NCBI GenBank assembly: GCA_029168955.1 | Contig: JAPDOI010000150.1 | Coordinates: 1,406,121 to 1,470,120, forward strand | Direction of reading: 5' to 3' | DNA: 64,000 nucleotides | Source of the DNA: Aplectana chamaeleonis | Taxonomy: Eukaryota; Nematoda; Chromadorea; Rhabditida; Cosmocercidae | Shown: in pieces, positions 33,670 through 44,930 of the stretch | Layout of the letters: every line of letters begins with the position of its first letter | Position numbering within the stretch: position 1 is the first letter of the stretch | Made by a program: the position numbers and the translations under genes | The notes under the pieces: model-generated | What the model was told of the DNA's origin: nothing | Databases searched by the model: none | Seen by the model: the letters and a program-made list of their open reading frames with translations, nothing else

Positions 33670-35189
33670 ATCTATTTATTTACTATTGAAACTTACCACA
33701 TGCGAATGCATTTGGAAATTCAAAGCTAATGTCAATAGTAATGCGAAAAAGAAATAGCGGATACAAATCTATGTCAATAACGAGATAAGAGTACTACAGC
33801 TATTGTGAGTCAGAAACGGAAGTATGTCGATCGGTGGAGAAGGGCAGTGGTAGGCCGCACTGCAAGTCGTGAACGAAGCGACTCCGAACACCGGCTTGGT
33901 TGGTCCGTTAACCCCACCGCACTCCCTCAAGGCGATAGCTGCTTGCGTCTAACTAAAAGAACAAGGCATAATAAAGGAGGAAAGAAAGTTTATACAATTC
34001 AAGGTGAACAGTGTAAAGAAGAGAGTCAGTACGAATCGCAGGGTAAGAAGCTAAACTAAATACTTTTGGAAAAAAGAAGAGCTGAGGAAAACAATTAATT
34101 ACCGAGAAACAGTCGTACAATATATACCATGCAGTTCAATTAGATGAAAACAGGAGACAGTGGCCAACACTATGGATGAGCAATAGGTGAAGAAAAAAAA
34201 CTGGGGGGGGGGGGTGAAGAAAAACCGCGGGGAGAGAGTAGCAAGGAAGTTTTTTTTCTTTTGTTAATTATTTCAAAATCTATTTAACGATAGCTCAGAT
34301 CACAGAATTCCGTTCATCATAATTATAACAGAAGAAAGCAAAGCACACTTCGTGAAAAAACAATACTACAAAGCATTATAGCCAGCACACGGCGTGAGGG
34401 ACTGATAAGAGTCCCACCGCTCAAAGGAGCGGCATCGATCATGAAAGACCCACGATCGATTCCCTTCTATTGCATGCTGCTGCGTCTTCGAGCGGTGGGA
34501 CTGCAATCAGCTCCTAAAGAGGTCTGCAGAGTTGCACCGACCAGCGACTGGTCGCAGAGCGTCATCCTTGACGCAGCGACTAAAATGCTCCCCAGCATTA
34601 TGGTCGCCGCGTCGGCTGCCGCTCGCTATCAGTGACGGGGGGTCGTCGCAGCGTCATAACACCCTGCGGTGCCCCTCGTCGCCGTTCACGCCGCGTCGGT
34701 CGGACTCGTCGCCGAAGAAATCGATAATGCATCACCCACCGCTGTTCGTCGCTGCGAGCAACGCAGCGACTTCAACTCTGCAGACTCCTTAAGAAAACGT
34801 ACCTATCCATATTCTGCTCCCCGAGGAAAAAAATGCAGCCAGAGAGCCTCACCTGGTGCACCTCACCGTTAGAAAAATGGATGCTTTCTGGTCGATTATC
34901 GCTCAATTGCTCTATCTAAACATTGAATCATATAACCAAACCTCCCCAATCGCTTTGCGGCTAGAGCGATTCTGCTCAGAACCTCTGCTGGGAATGATAC
35001 AGCCGGTCAAAGTGTCTGTTCCGTGATTCCGACAAGAAAAACAATTCAAGCGTAAATAGTTCGAAGTACGCAACGTGAAAGTGCTGAGAGGTAATCAATA
35101 GTCGAAAAATCGTAATCAGATTCTACTCTCGTTCTAAAAGCCAAATTTCGGTCTGGAATTACGAACAACGGCTGTTAAACCACGCAACA
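33670..35189. other. Unassigned stretch with a small hairpin and G12 run
   Basis: Holds a G12 run (34203-34214), an inverted pair 'gagtcccaccgctc' / 'gagcggtgggactgc' at about 34407 and 34484, and GC-rich 'cgcagcgac' repeats at 34560-34770. The frames 34441-34872 follow that repeat. No gene is supported. Confidence 0.45.
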
Positions 35190-35310
35190 GTATGATTACT
35201 CGTGCAAGGACAACTCAGTCCCGGAACGATTCACCTATCTCCCAGCATGATTATCATCGTGTTGCGTGATGCAACAGCCGTAGCCCGCGATCGCGGGTTG
35301 ATAACCCACG
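35190..35310. repeat. Hairpin-X fragment
   Basis: Contains 'gtgatgcaacagccgtag' and the 'cccggaacgattcacctatc' block shared with 17650-17795 and 38592-38789. Confidence 0.55.
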
Positions 35311-35415
35311 GCGTATCTGTAGCCCTGGCCACTCTTCTAGGTGTTTTTTGCTCTCCTCTTTGCGACCAGTACACTTTCGCTAATGTTCTGTACACAATTT
35401 CAAGCATTTTGCCCG

Positions 35416-35786
35416 AAGGCAGGTCCGAGCAGGATCTCGATTTCGAGATTGCCCACTGAATCGGTGGTATGCTAGTCCTAAGGAACCTGAAGGAATATGC
35501 GAATAAATGATCTTTCCCAAGTTATTCCAACCATTTTAGTCAACAGCAGTGTCAGGGAAGTGTGCCCATCGTCCATGTTTTAGCCATCGTCCACGCATTC
35601 TCTAAAACGTTGGTCATCCTGAACACGACTTCATGCTGTGAATACCGTGCTCGTCGCCATCAAAGTGTTTTTCTCCAGAAGTGAGAACCCATGAATTGTG
35701 AAACGTTCAGACGGTGTTCAGCTAGGCCAGCCCAGTTTATCTAGCCCAATTTTCGGTCATGTTGAAATTTGACCAAACCTTGCCTT
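35416..35786. mobile_element. MITE-E copy 2
   Basis: Tips AAGGCAGGTCCG and ACCTTGCCTT, with TA at the right flank (35787-35788). The interior matches the reverse complement of 1515-1915 at 'gaaacgttcagacggtgttc' and 'caacattttagagaatgcg'-type blocks. Confidence 0.75.
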
Positions 35787-35802
35787 TAAAATAAGTAAGG
35801 CA

Positions 35803-36644
35803 GTGCACACTTTTCCAGATGAACTGCGCACTCGACCCGAGGCATTCAATTCTCTAACCAAGTGTTTGTGGTCTACCCCCATCGTGAAGGAAGTCAAGTT
35901 GCGCGTCTACCTATCCGCTATTTGCCCTATCATGATGTACGGATCGGAGACGTGGGCAGCACCGGAGACGCAGATGGAAAGGTTGAATTTCACGGAGAGG
36001 AAGCTTTTTAGGCGTTTGCTAGGATATTTCTGGCCGCGTGTATGCCACAGCGAAGATCTTTACAAGGAAATCGACGCAGTACATTTCAACGCTTGACACG
36101 AGGGAGGTGCCAGCATCTCCTAACGCCATCTCAAGCAGCAATGGAAAGTCGACTTTGACTGCTTGGGACAAGCACGCTCATGTGTAAATGAATGCAAACC
36201 GCTCCTCTGCCCTTTTATACCCCGCATGTTACGAGCGTGTGTTATCGTTCGTTATCATTTTTTGTTCAAGAATGGTTACGGTAGCCCTGCGGAAAAAATG
36301 ATCGGCATGGGCGTGCTTGCCTTTTCGGGCATATACTAAAAAGAACGCCGAATCGTCTCGTACAACACGCTTTGAGAATGCTTCCAAATCCCGTCTGGAA
36401 ACGGCCACCTGGGCGTAGGCGAGAGTTCTGGACGGTTGTGTTTAAATAGGATTTGAAGTCACTCGGCATCAAAAGACAGTTCACGCGCAACCTTTCGGTT
36501 CGCAGGAAATCAAACAGTGACAGATGGATGGAATGTGTTCAAATTGTGGTTGAAGACCGTGAAAATGGACACGACCGACTACTAGGACGGCACACTCCGG
36601 TGAAGACGCGGAACGACCGCGTCAGGCTTAAGCCAACCGATTAA
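35803..36644 (+). pseudogene. RTE-type LINE, 3' end of ORF2
   Basis: The first part reads VKLRVYLSAICPIMMYGSET, then MERLNFTERKLFRRLLGYFW, the hallmark C-terminal region of nematode RTE reverse transcriptases. After an insertion or decayed stretch (about 36180-36330) the frame resumes as HILKRTPNRLVQHALRMLPN, WKRPPGRRR and, near the end, NSDRWMECVQIVVEDRENG with a stop at 36642-36644. ATCAAGTAAGTA follows, the short repeated tail expected at an RTE 3' end. The reverse transcriptase catalytic core and the endonuclease are missing. Truncated and frameshifted, so inactive. Confidence 0.85.
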
Positions 36645-37434
36645 ATCAAGTAAGTATTGTTTGTTGTTGAGTGTTGTATTGGTTATTTTGTGCGTTTCTC
36701 AGGGGCAATGCTCATTCTCCTATTACAATGTTCACTTGCGGTATGTTACTACTGCTTGATGCATCACCTCATATTCATACGCACTAATCGGTGTACACGT
36801 CTGTTCACAACAATGTCGAACAATCCTGCTCTATGAATTCGAAGGCGAACCAGATGCTACCTTGGCGAATTCAGCAATCAGGAAGTGTCCGATGGCTGTT
36901 GCAGGCAACTAAAGCCCCATTCATAGCTGGTCGCTTCAACTTGAAGTCGAAGCGACCAACAATACTACCGCCGTATGAAATCGCTGGACGAATCGGTTTA
37001 AAATCGCTCCGCCCAGCGATTTCGAATCGCTCGTGGCGAAGCGATTCCGCGGAGACGTGACGGAGATATGCGGACATCACCGCTAGATTGAGTGTAGAGT
37101 CTGCAATTTGGTTCCGAATACCATACGTCTTGACGAAAAATAACGGCCTAGTCGCATCGACTAGACGAATCGTTTCCATCGTGGAAGCTACGCGACTAGT
37201 CGAAGCGGCCTAACAAAATCGATCAGGTCGCCCCGACCACCTATGAAATACCCCGCCGCTCCTTTTTTCACCAGTCACAACGAATAGCGGTATAGAGCTT
37301 AGGGAAACCGATCGGCTCCTAAGGTTGAATTGTGCCTGTTGAAGTTACAAAACATGTTTACCTGTAATTAACTGTCTGAACACCTTCGATCGATACGTAT
37401 GATTTGTTTAGGAGCAGAACGATTTCCCGAAGCT
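36645..37434. other. Unassigned stretch
   Basis: It contains GC-rich repeated 'cgaagcgac' and 'aatcgctgg' words near 36930-37210, with mirrored pieces that leave frames open on both strands (36791-37060 and 37179-36871). No gene supported. Confidence 0.4.
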
Positions 37435-37605
37435 CCATGCTCGCACTCAGCTACAACCACCGTGAATATGTTCGTCTAATCGGACAACTAGTACAGACCA
37501 GAGAATAACGATACTGAATTAAGACGTTTTGCGTTTGTCGCAGTTTTTTCGTAATTTTGGCAGCACTTGGTGGTCAACGCATTGTTCTGACTAGAAACTG
37601 CTTTG
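37435..37605 (-). mobile_element. MITE-B fragment, reverse
   Basis: Reverse complement of part of MITE-B: 'aatcggacaactagtacaga', 'ttcgtaattttggcagcac' and 'caacgcattgttctgact'. No tips are present. Confidence 0.7.
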
Positions 37606-37754
37606 AACTTCTCGCGGAGATTTGAGAACCATGTTGTCGCTGCTGTAGGTCTGTGAAGGTACATAGATGACCCGTGCTTGAATTTCCTAAATGGCGGCAG
37701 GGATTCCATAAAATGACATTTTCAATGCTTCACAAAAGGTAACCATCAGGCAGC

Positions 37755-37930
37755 TTCTCTTCTTTCTTCTTCTTTAGCGTTTGTCCTGCGCCAATGCGGG
37801 GTCCGCTTTTTCTTATGCGCTGGCCCCATTTTCCCCTGTCATGCGCCTAGTCAGGGTGCACGTCGGCTAATTTCAAATCGGTGTGCAGAGTATCAAGCCA
37901 CCACTGCCTTGGCCGTCCTTATGGGGTATA
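37755..37930 (-). pseudogene. LINE C-terminal fragment
   Basis: On the minus strand the translation reads RPRQWWLDTLHTDLKLADVH, then AHDRGKW and a basic end. This is the usual C-terminal tail of nematode LINE reverse transcriptases (a PRxWWLDTL...DLK type). An (AGA)n stretch follows at the 3' side (37755-37775). Only about 55 residues remain. Confidence 0.65.
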
Positions 37931-37944
37931 ATTGGACGAGTTAT

Positions 37945-38229
37945 GCCCGAGCGGTTCAAACAGCTAATATTAGCGGAGTCAATAGACTCTCACAGCCCGT
38001 ACTAGAACGCTCACCTCGTTGGAATCTTCAAAAACCAGCCAAAGCGACTGTATTTGTATATTGACGGGGCGGGGTTGAAAGCTCATGAGCGTGGCTGACA
38101 ACAATTTTTGACTCAAATTTTGTAGTTTCAATCGTCTTTGACGCTTCCAACGACGTGAGTCTCCTAGGGGCCATACGACTCAAGTAGAGTAGTTATCTCA
38201 ACAACTTTTTCGAGCTTGTCTGCTGCCTT
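37945..38229 (-). mobile_element. MITE-G partial copy
   Basis: The right end is CTTGTCTGCTGCCTT followed by TA. It shares the 'gacgcttccaacgacgtgag' region with 12792-13260. Confidence 0.6.
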
Positions 38230-38591
38230 TAAGAACCACCGGCAGCATTTGTTTGGCTTCGGAAAACGATTTCCTGCTCCTACGATCCCTCCTCATTAAC
38301 CGTCGGCTTCACTTGTTTGGCTTCGCCGAACAACGCCTGCTCCTCCCACATCATGATCTACTCCGTCGACCCTTTCGTTGTCTCTATACTTTGCGTAGCC
38401 CATGCGCACATAGAAACGCAGAAAATTTTTTCCAAAATAGAGGATACCCTATATTTCGGAGCAATTTACTTCGTTCCTGCGCGTGCATGTGCGGAACAAA
38501 GTGGGATACAGTGAAAGAGAGTGGCGGAGAAGGGTAACAAGTGTGCACTCGCGCACGCACGCACAAATCCTAGCCTCGTAATGGAGGGTAC

Positions 38592-38789
38592 TACTGTCGT
38601 TGTCTGGGCTTTCCGGTCCGCAATTGTGACTACGGCTGTTGCATCATGCGACACATGATAATCGTGCTGGGAGAAGGGAGAATCGTGCCAGGACCTAGTG
38701 GCCCCAGCACGATCAATACGTGTCGCATGACGCACATAGCCGTAGTTCGCAAATGCGGACCGGAATCAGGCCCAGAGAACGACAGTATG
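38592..38789. mobile_element. Hairpin-X, full palindrome
   Basis: Arms at about 38592-38672 and 38700-38789 are inverted. Mirrored blocks include 'ctactgtcgtt' / 'gaacgacagtat', 'ccggtccgcaatt' / 'aaatgcggaccgg' and 'catgcgacac' / 'gtgtcgcatg'. Half copies lie at 13530, 17650 and 35190. Confidence 0.8.
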
Positions 38790-38792
38790 TCT

Positions 38793-40320
38793 GCCCACTC
38801 CAAGTTTTTCACTCGGTTAAGATTTTAGTTTTACATATTTTCAAAGAATTGAACTTGATTTCGGTTCGGTTTCAAACATCAGGTTTCCCAGAAACCACGA
38901 TTTTTCAGATCTCAAACCCCAACACGGCATTCTAAATCAAGGACTCGCAAAATCGTAAGTTTCTCCCCAGAGAACACTTGTGGTCAACCAGAACAAGTTT
39001 CCGAAAAGATTTTTTGTCAGCAGGGCTTTTTAGATCGCCTTTTTTGAAAAAGAAAACTTATCAAGATTAAACAGATCTCAAACGCTTAATTTGTTGAGAG
39101 CCAGGGTTTCTTAATTTTTGACAGATTTGTGCTCTAAAAAGATTTGTGGTTTCTGTTCTCGAAAATAAATTTCTCCATTTTTGAAGAATATCACTTCCAG
39201 AAGTTTTGTACATATAACTAGTACTTCTCCCTAATCATGATCTTCCATTACAGCGAAAATTCTGAAAAAAATCACGAATTTTCTAGTTTACACGAAGTAT
39301 GTCCAAAGGTTTTAGCCGAATCCGCAACATACTTTACACGAGTGACAGAAAAGACAGAAAAGAATTTCGAGAGAGGCGTCAAGAGGTATGGTAGTCTGTC
39401 GCTCAGATGACGGTGAGCGCCAGAGTTCTCCCAGCTTGGGATTAGATGCGGACCAGGCTATCGCAAATATAAAAGAAAAAATAAGCAATTCATGAAAAAC
39501 AATAGAAAAGCACAAGCCATTAAATATGCATAAAAGAGAAAAAAGGAGAAAGCCATGACCTGCAATTGAAAAAAAATTGATTAATAAAGAAGAGAGAAGG
39601 CAAGTGCCTTTTGAAGATACGCGACCCTCTCTACTGCGCATTTAGAAAAATGCGGCAAAAAGATTATTTTGGGATTTTTTGATTTCCTTGACTCGGTTTT
39701 TATATAGAAATTCTTTGATATAAGGATTTCATGAACATTGGTACTTAGGGGTTTTCTGCATTGATTTGCGTTAATCATTTATCAGCCAATTTCACGAGCA
39801 GTTTGTAATCGCGAAAAGAGGGGTACGTCAGAGAATTTTCCAACACTTTGTTTAGGAGTGTTAAGATCAAGAGTGGCTTACGGATTTTGTTCAAAAAAGG
39901 ATGCATTGGTAACTCAGCGAACGGGAAAGATTCAGGATTTTTTTCAGGACAGGTCTGTATTGTATTGGTTTTGACGGTTCATGTGCAGCAGTCGACAACG
40001 TTAGAATGCCTGATTGGAAGATCACCAAACATTGAAGAGACGACTGCAGTTATGAGCGATGTAATTTCTTTATGAATTTTGAGGGAATAAGTCTGGTTTC
40101 AGTTATTTAGGATTTGACATTAACTTATTTTCTATGAAGTTCATACCAATAATCAGAGAAACCAGTCAACTTTGCAGCATTACTTCTCGGCCACTACGAC
40201 GGAACTTTTCGGCCACTACGACTTTTTCTTTTTGAGACGTATACAGTGACATTCTGGATTCAAAGCCTCAGGTCTACGGGGATACCCTGCCTATACCCCT
40301 GAGAAATCCAGCAGTAGGCT
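38793..40320. other. AT-rich unassigned stretch with weak exon signal
   Basis: Mostly AT-rich. Near 39853-40075 an acceptor (TTTGTTTAG), a donor-like TTG/GTAACT and a second acceptor (TTTTTTCAG, about 39949) frame short blocks. One join reads VKIKSGLRILFKKGCI then GQVCIVLVLTVHVQQSTTL to a stop at 40073-40075. The intron would be only about 39 nt. No domain recognised. Confidence 0.3.
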
Positions 40321-40324
40321 TTTA

Positions 40325-40415
40325 AAGGCAGTGTTCACGATAAAAGTCGTTTTTCTGTTTATCCGCCTATCTTGAAAACGGTCCCATTTCAATGATGTCC
40401 CTGGAATCGTACATC
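40325..40415 (+). mobile_element. MITE-A left-end fragment
   Basis: TA then AAGGCAGTGTTCACGATAAAA and the first ~90 bp of MITE-A. Homology is lost past 40415. Confidence 0.85.
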
Positions 40416-41161
40416 CTCAACTATGGGACTTAATAACTCTAATTATAGCCCGTTTCTTGCCCTGTTACATACCTTCGTCGTCTTTTAGCTGTTTGGGAAC
40501 CAAACCAATTTTTATGGTTTTCTCCACAACGCGGTTATCGCGACCGCGGCCTTCAAATTTCTCCGCTCACTATGACGCAGTTTGCAAAGAAGCAATGATA
40601 CGAACGTTTTACATATTCAAAGCGTTAACCATCAAAGATGAGAACAGTCTACCCAATGCATAAAGGCCTATGTAAGACCACCGAGCTGCACCAAGTTCAA
40701 CCTATTCAGGAAAAGAGATATCAACAAGATCGAAAAGTTCGGAGAAATTTAGCAAGAATGGTTTTGTTAGAACTGAAGGCTATGAGTACTCTGGTACTCC
40801 ATCATCAATGGAACGAAACTCGCTTTTGAAACTAACAACGTTGAAAACGAGGAGAAAGGTATATACGTGGCATGTAATCCGCAAACCAAAAATTAGGCAT
40901 GGAGCAGTAAGTTTCACAGCGCGAGATGAATCAATGTTTATTACCTTGAGCAAAGCAGTAGATTCAATGTGCTAAACCATACATTCAAGCTCCGCATTGA
41001 AAATACACTGCTTAGGTTTTGATTATGTTATCGGTTGATGTTGTAATTTCAGCCAAGTTTATGTGAACTTGTATTTTTCCTGACGACTTGAGTGGTTTCA
41101 TGTTTCGTGTATTATAAGCAATCCTTTCGCACGATTGTCTTATACAATGTGTTCGTACAAG
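40416..41161. other. Unassigned stretch
   Basis: The frame 40638-40829 is open with a basic composition but shows no recognised family. No other signal. Confidence 0.35.
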
Positions 41162-41295
41162 AGAATAAATAAATAAATAGATAAATAAATCAATAAATAA
41201 ACAATGGAGTAAATAAGTAAATACAAAAATCAATGGATAAATAAATAAATAAGTCAGTAAATAAATGAATAAATAAATACATGAATAAACAAATA
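41162..41295. repeat. (AAAT)n-like low-complexity tract
   Basis: Imperfect aaataaataaat steps with GAT, CAAT and GTAA variants. It joins the (AAGT)n tail of the LINE that follows. Confidence 0.85.
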
Positions 41296-41720
41296 ATTAC
41301 TTACTTACTTACTTGATACCAGATTGCCCGTTGTCAGCCGGCCATCGACTCAGCGGCGGGCACACGTCTCTGGTTGTGGTGAGGAACACGATCGGTCTGG
41401 TTGCTTTCTGGAGCTGCCATCTTCCATCTCGATCGATTTTGTGCGATTTGTAACCAGTGCGTGTTAGGCGTGTTCAGATTTTAAAGCATCGCTCCACCTT
41501 GTTGGGGGACGACCAGGTGTTCGCTCCAAATCCCTCAGGAACCAAAGGGTCACGCGTTTTTTCCAGCGGTCTACTATTATTCTTATGACGACCGGCCCAT
41601 CGATGTCTTGTTGAGCTCGTCTCATCAGAATGACAGAAGAATTGTTGAGGCCCAGGTTTCAGCTCCGTAGCTCATGGCGGGGAGGACGGGGGAGTTGAAG
41701 ATTGAAGAAGAAGATGTGGG
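41296..41720 (-). pseudogene. RTE-type LINE 3' end
   Basis: Minus-strand translation across frames: LPAMSYGAETWAS, then RWKKRVTLWFLRDLERTPGR with PPTRWSDALKS. These are standard RTE C-terminal motifs (YGAETWA and GRPPTRWSD). After the stop, (AAGT)n at 41296-41314 forms the tail. Only about the last 130 residues survive, with frameshifts. Confidence 0.8.
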
Positions 41721-41926
41721 AGATGAATTAATAATAAAATAAATAATTAGGTTCTAGAAAACAGCCTGACCACACAGAACCTACTGAAAGAATCAGAGCT
41801 CGTCCATGTATCAGTTATAAGAAAGTTGAGATTCCTAGTGTAGGGCAGCTTGAATTTCCATAATCACTACAGAACTAGGACAAAAAGCAAGTTATAAAAC
41901 ATATGGTTTCCGTTTTCGGTCTAGTC

Positions 41927-42043
41927 TGACGCATGGACCAGGTAGCTGGCCGTGTGGGGTTGGCGGCCTCACTGGAGAATGGGGTTTCGATTCATGCGGG
42001 GTGATCTACCGTCGCAGCCCCGTCCATTCATCAGACTAGAATG
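41927..42043. repeat. Small hairpin element
   Basis: TCTAGTCTGACGCATGGAC near the left is mirrored by 'gtccattcatcagactaga' at the right. The interior contains 'gggtttcgattcatgcgg', reminiscent of a tRNA T-arm. Confidence 0.6.
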
Positions 42044-42049
42044 ATTGCG

Positions 42050-42290
42050 CGCACTCTACAACTTAATTAAGATCCTAAAGACAAAAGACAACCATTTGTA
42101 TTCGCGAGCGTACAAGACCTACGTGAGGTCAATAGTTGAACTTGGTACAACGGTGATCAATTAAAAAATATATCAAATATTTAGAGACTATTCAGAGCAA
42201 CTTTACACTACAACTGAGAATGAAGTGTTATGGCCTGCATTTCTCCCAACTATCAAATGGGATATCGAACGATCTAGGCGATTGAGATTG
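42050..42290 (+). pseudogene. LINE reverse transcriptase C-terminal fragment
   Basis: The + frame reads SRAYKTYVRSIVELGTT and, with shifts, a stretch like FRATLHYN and ERSRRLRL. The AYKTYVRSI(V/L)E block is typical of the end of jockey/CR1-type reverse transcriptases. Short and broken. Confidence 0.6.
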
Positions 42291-42299
42291 CAGTCCCAC

Positions 42300-43289
42300 C
42301 AAATGGGGCGAACAAAGGCCGTTCTTGTGATGATGTTGAAAATAATATGCGGCAGGTGTCCATAAACCCTACTGCGTTCTTTGGCCCTACCCTGACGAGG
42401 AGAAGAAGGGGAAAGCTCAGGCCCAGTGTCTCAGTTGCGAAATCGATTGTCAAGTCGAATATTCTCGCGCATATGACCCTGAAAGAAGTTCAACCTCTGC
42501 TAGGCGGAAAGGAACACCTTATTTCTATATCTGAGCATCGTTCGAGGGCGTGATAGCAAAAAGAACTCTTTACTAGGAGTCGCTTCTCGCTCTTGTCGCC
42601 TTTACTCCGGTTGCTTCATAGAACGCAGTCACAGCTATTCGATTGATGAGAAAGTATTATATGGTTACAATTATTTGACTCTGATTTAGTTTTGCTCTAT
42701 AAAGGATTGTTGAGAATTGGAACTTTCGAATGCATACAAACAATGTGAAAGAAAGCGCCAATTGTAGGCAAGGGAAGGATTTCTTTTTGTGGTCATTATA
42801 GCCGTACATTTCATTTTCAGGAGGTGACATACGGTTGACTTTGACATGCCTGCCAACCCTTCATCAAAACTACTATACATACTTGAATCGAAAAAGTTTT
42901 TGTTGATTTTCTAGATATATCAAATTGGAAAAGTTTTCTCGAATTTTTTTAGGTATAGTGTTTTTCGAAGGAGCGCTGCCAGCTGTTCATAGCAGCCAAT
43001 TTTCGCTTGTAGAAAATGAGAAATGCAGCCATGGTGACTACTTCAAAAGAAGCTGCACCCTAATTTTTGTCGTTTTTCGTCTTTTTGACCTAAACGCGCA
43101 GTTGGAAAAGTGTTGGGAAAACGCAGCGCACGTGTTTGTTACTCAATTATCTGTCACAACTTCCAGTAGAACATTTACCAAAACGTGGCGGGTCCTCGAG
43201 ACTTCCCTGGCAAGGTCGAAAACCTCATTCCATACCTTACCTTGACACCTTGATGATCCATCTTCACTGCGCGTCGCCGCCGTGTGGAC
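42300..43289. other. Unassigned stretch
   Basis: The frames 42347-42553 (plus), 42880-42686 (minus) and 42925-43245 (plus) show no domains or splice support. Confidence 0.35.
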
Positions 43290-44930
43290 CACATCTCAAC
43301 CAGCTCGACCGATCCCGAGCAAGGGCATCCAGTGATGGTGATTTTCAGGAAGCCCTCGCTCGGTGCAGAACGTCTTGAGTCTGCCTGAAAATACAGAGTT
43401 CCATCTTGTGGGAGTACGGCCTAGAGGCCGGCGGCAATCACGTGGTAACCAGACTGTTATACGGAGGCTCCATCGGTCATCCATGGACGCAGCACGTGTC
43501 CTGCCCATCGGTGTTTGGACTGGGCCATGAACAAAGAGGGTTCTTTAACTGCGACTGCTTCCGAAGACGGCAGTACTGCGTAGGGCCACCAGCCTGCTGG
43601 GCACGACGATTAGTCTTCAGTAGTTTGCAGGTTCCAAAGGCACTTTGTGAGCTGCTCCTTGTATGAAACTTTGTGTGGTCTCCTTCGTTTCACGCCCATG
43701 TCTCGGTTTCCCTTTGTAGCACAACGCAGAGTAGCGGAAACCGTGTGGTGCTTCGAACGTAAACCTGTTCGTGTCTTCACAACATCCCGCAATTTGTCTG
43801 TCACTTCCACTATCTGATCTCAAGTGCAGACCAGGCAGCTCACGATCTGTCTCCGTCCGATCTCCCGCTAGACAAGTCGTTTTGCATGTTCTACCTCTTT
43901 TTCCTAGATAGGCGTAGCTGTTCGTAGAGGGTAGGGGAATGCCAGAGAGACGAATGGGGCTGTCGTCACACTGTCACTGGTTGCGCATCACTTAGGTTTT
44001 CCTCAGATTCTATTTGTAAGGCCGATCGCTTTGCCTGCACGGCGTCCAGTTTGTTAAGCATTCTAAGCTTCGACTTCTGTGGAAGACGAACCCAGCAGCA
44101 CAATGTCGTCAGCGAAGCGCAAGTTGAATAGTGTCTTCACCCGTCTATGAGGATACCCCTTTGCTATCCCAGTCGATGCTGGCGCATCACGTCTTGTAAC
44201 GCGGTCGTGAACAGCTTCGGCGAGATGGCATCTCCCTGTCTGGACAAACACCTTTCCAATCGACACCTTCAGTTTCCTCTAAAATAATTGAATAATGGGT
44301 GTTGCTTCCGTTGTTGCACTCTTCCAATATTCTGATGTACTGGGGTCAACACCAGCGTGTGATGAGAACAGCTGGGACTTCAACCGAATCGAATGCCTTT
44401 GGGGATAGTCCACAAAGACGAGCGCTAGAGTGTAGATGGTGGTACTCCCATGTCCGTTCAATGACTTGCGATAGCGCCTGAATGTGATCAAGACAGCAGT
44501 ACCGCTTACGGAAGCCAGGCCTGATTTCTCTGGGCTGGGAAGTCATCCGCAGAGCCTTCTCTATCCTGTTCAGCAAAATCTTCGTAAAGACCTTTTTACG
44601 ACACTGAGAGTAGAGCGATTGGCTCTGTAGTTGTTGATGCCGCATCACGATCACCCTGTTTGAGTAGGGAGTATCGTTCGTGACGATTACCACTGCGCGG
44701 GAACGACTCCTTGCGCGAGGTATCTGGAGGAGTGTTCTGCCAGGAATCTTTCCTTAAAGGTGAACCACCCTCTCTGATGGGACTTCGGTGGTAATGCCAT
44801 CTGGTCCAGTAGCCGTGTTTTTCCTCATCCCTTTGACAGCAAAAGCAATTTCATTCACTTGTTTTGAATGCCTGAAGGTAGCTGAGACACTTGTGGAGAC
44901 AGTGGCATGAGGCGCCGTTGTCGGGCTGTA
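43290..44930 (-). pseudogene. RTE-type LINE, most of the reverse transcriptase
   Basis: Reading the minus strand across frameshifts: KGMRKNTATGPDGITTEV (start of the RT domain), then SQCRKKVFTKILLNRIEKAL, RPGFRKRYCCLDHIQALSQV, FVDYPQR..IRLKS, LFNLRFADDIVLLGSSSTE (the FADD catalytic motif), and near the C-terminus DDRWSLRITVWLPRDCRRP and GRTPTRWNS. The order is that of an RTE/BovB-type reverse transcriptase. The endonuclease was not found. Many indels and stops make it inactive. The same C-terminal motifs occur at 41296-41720. Confidence 0.88.
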
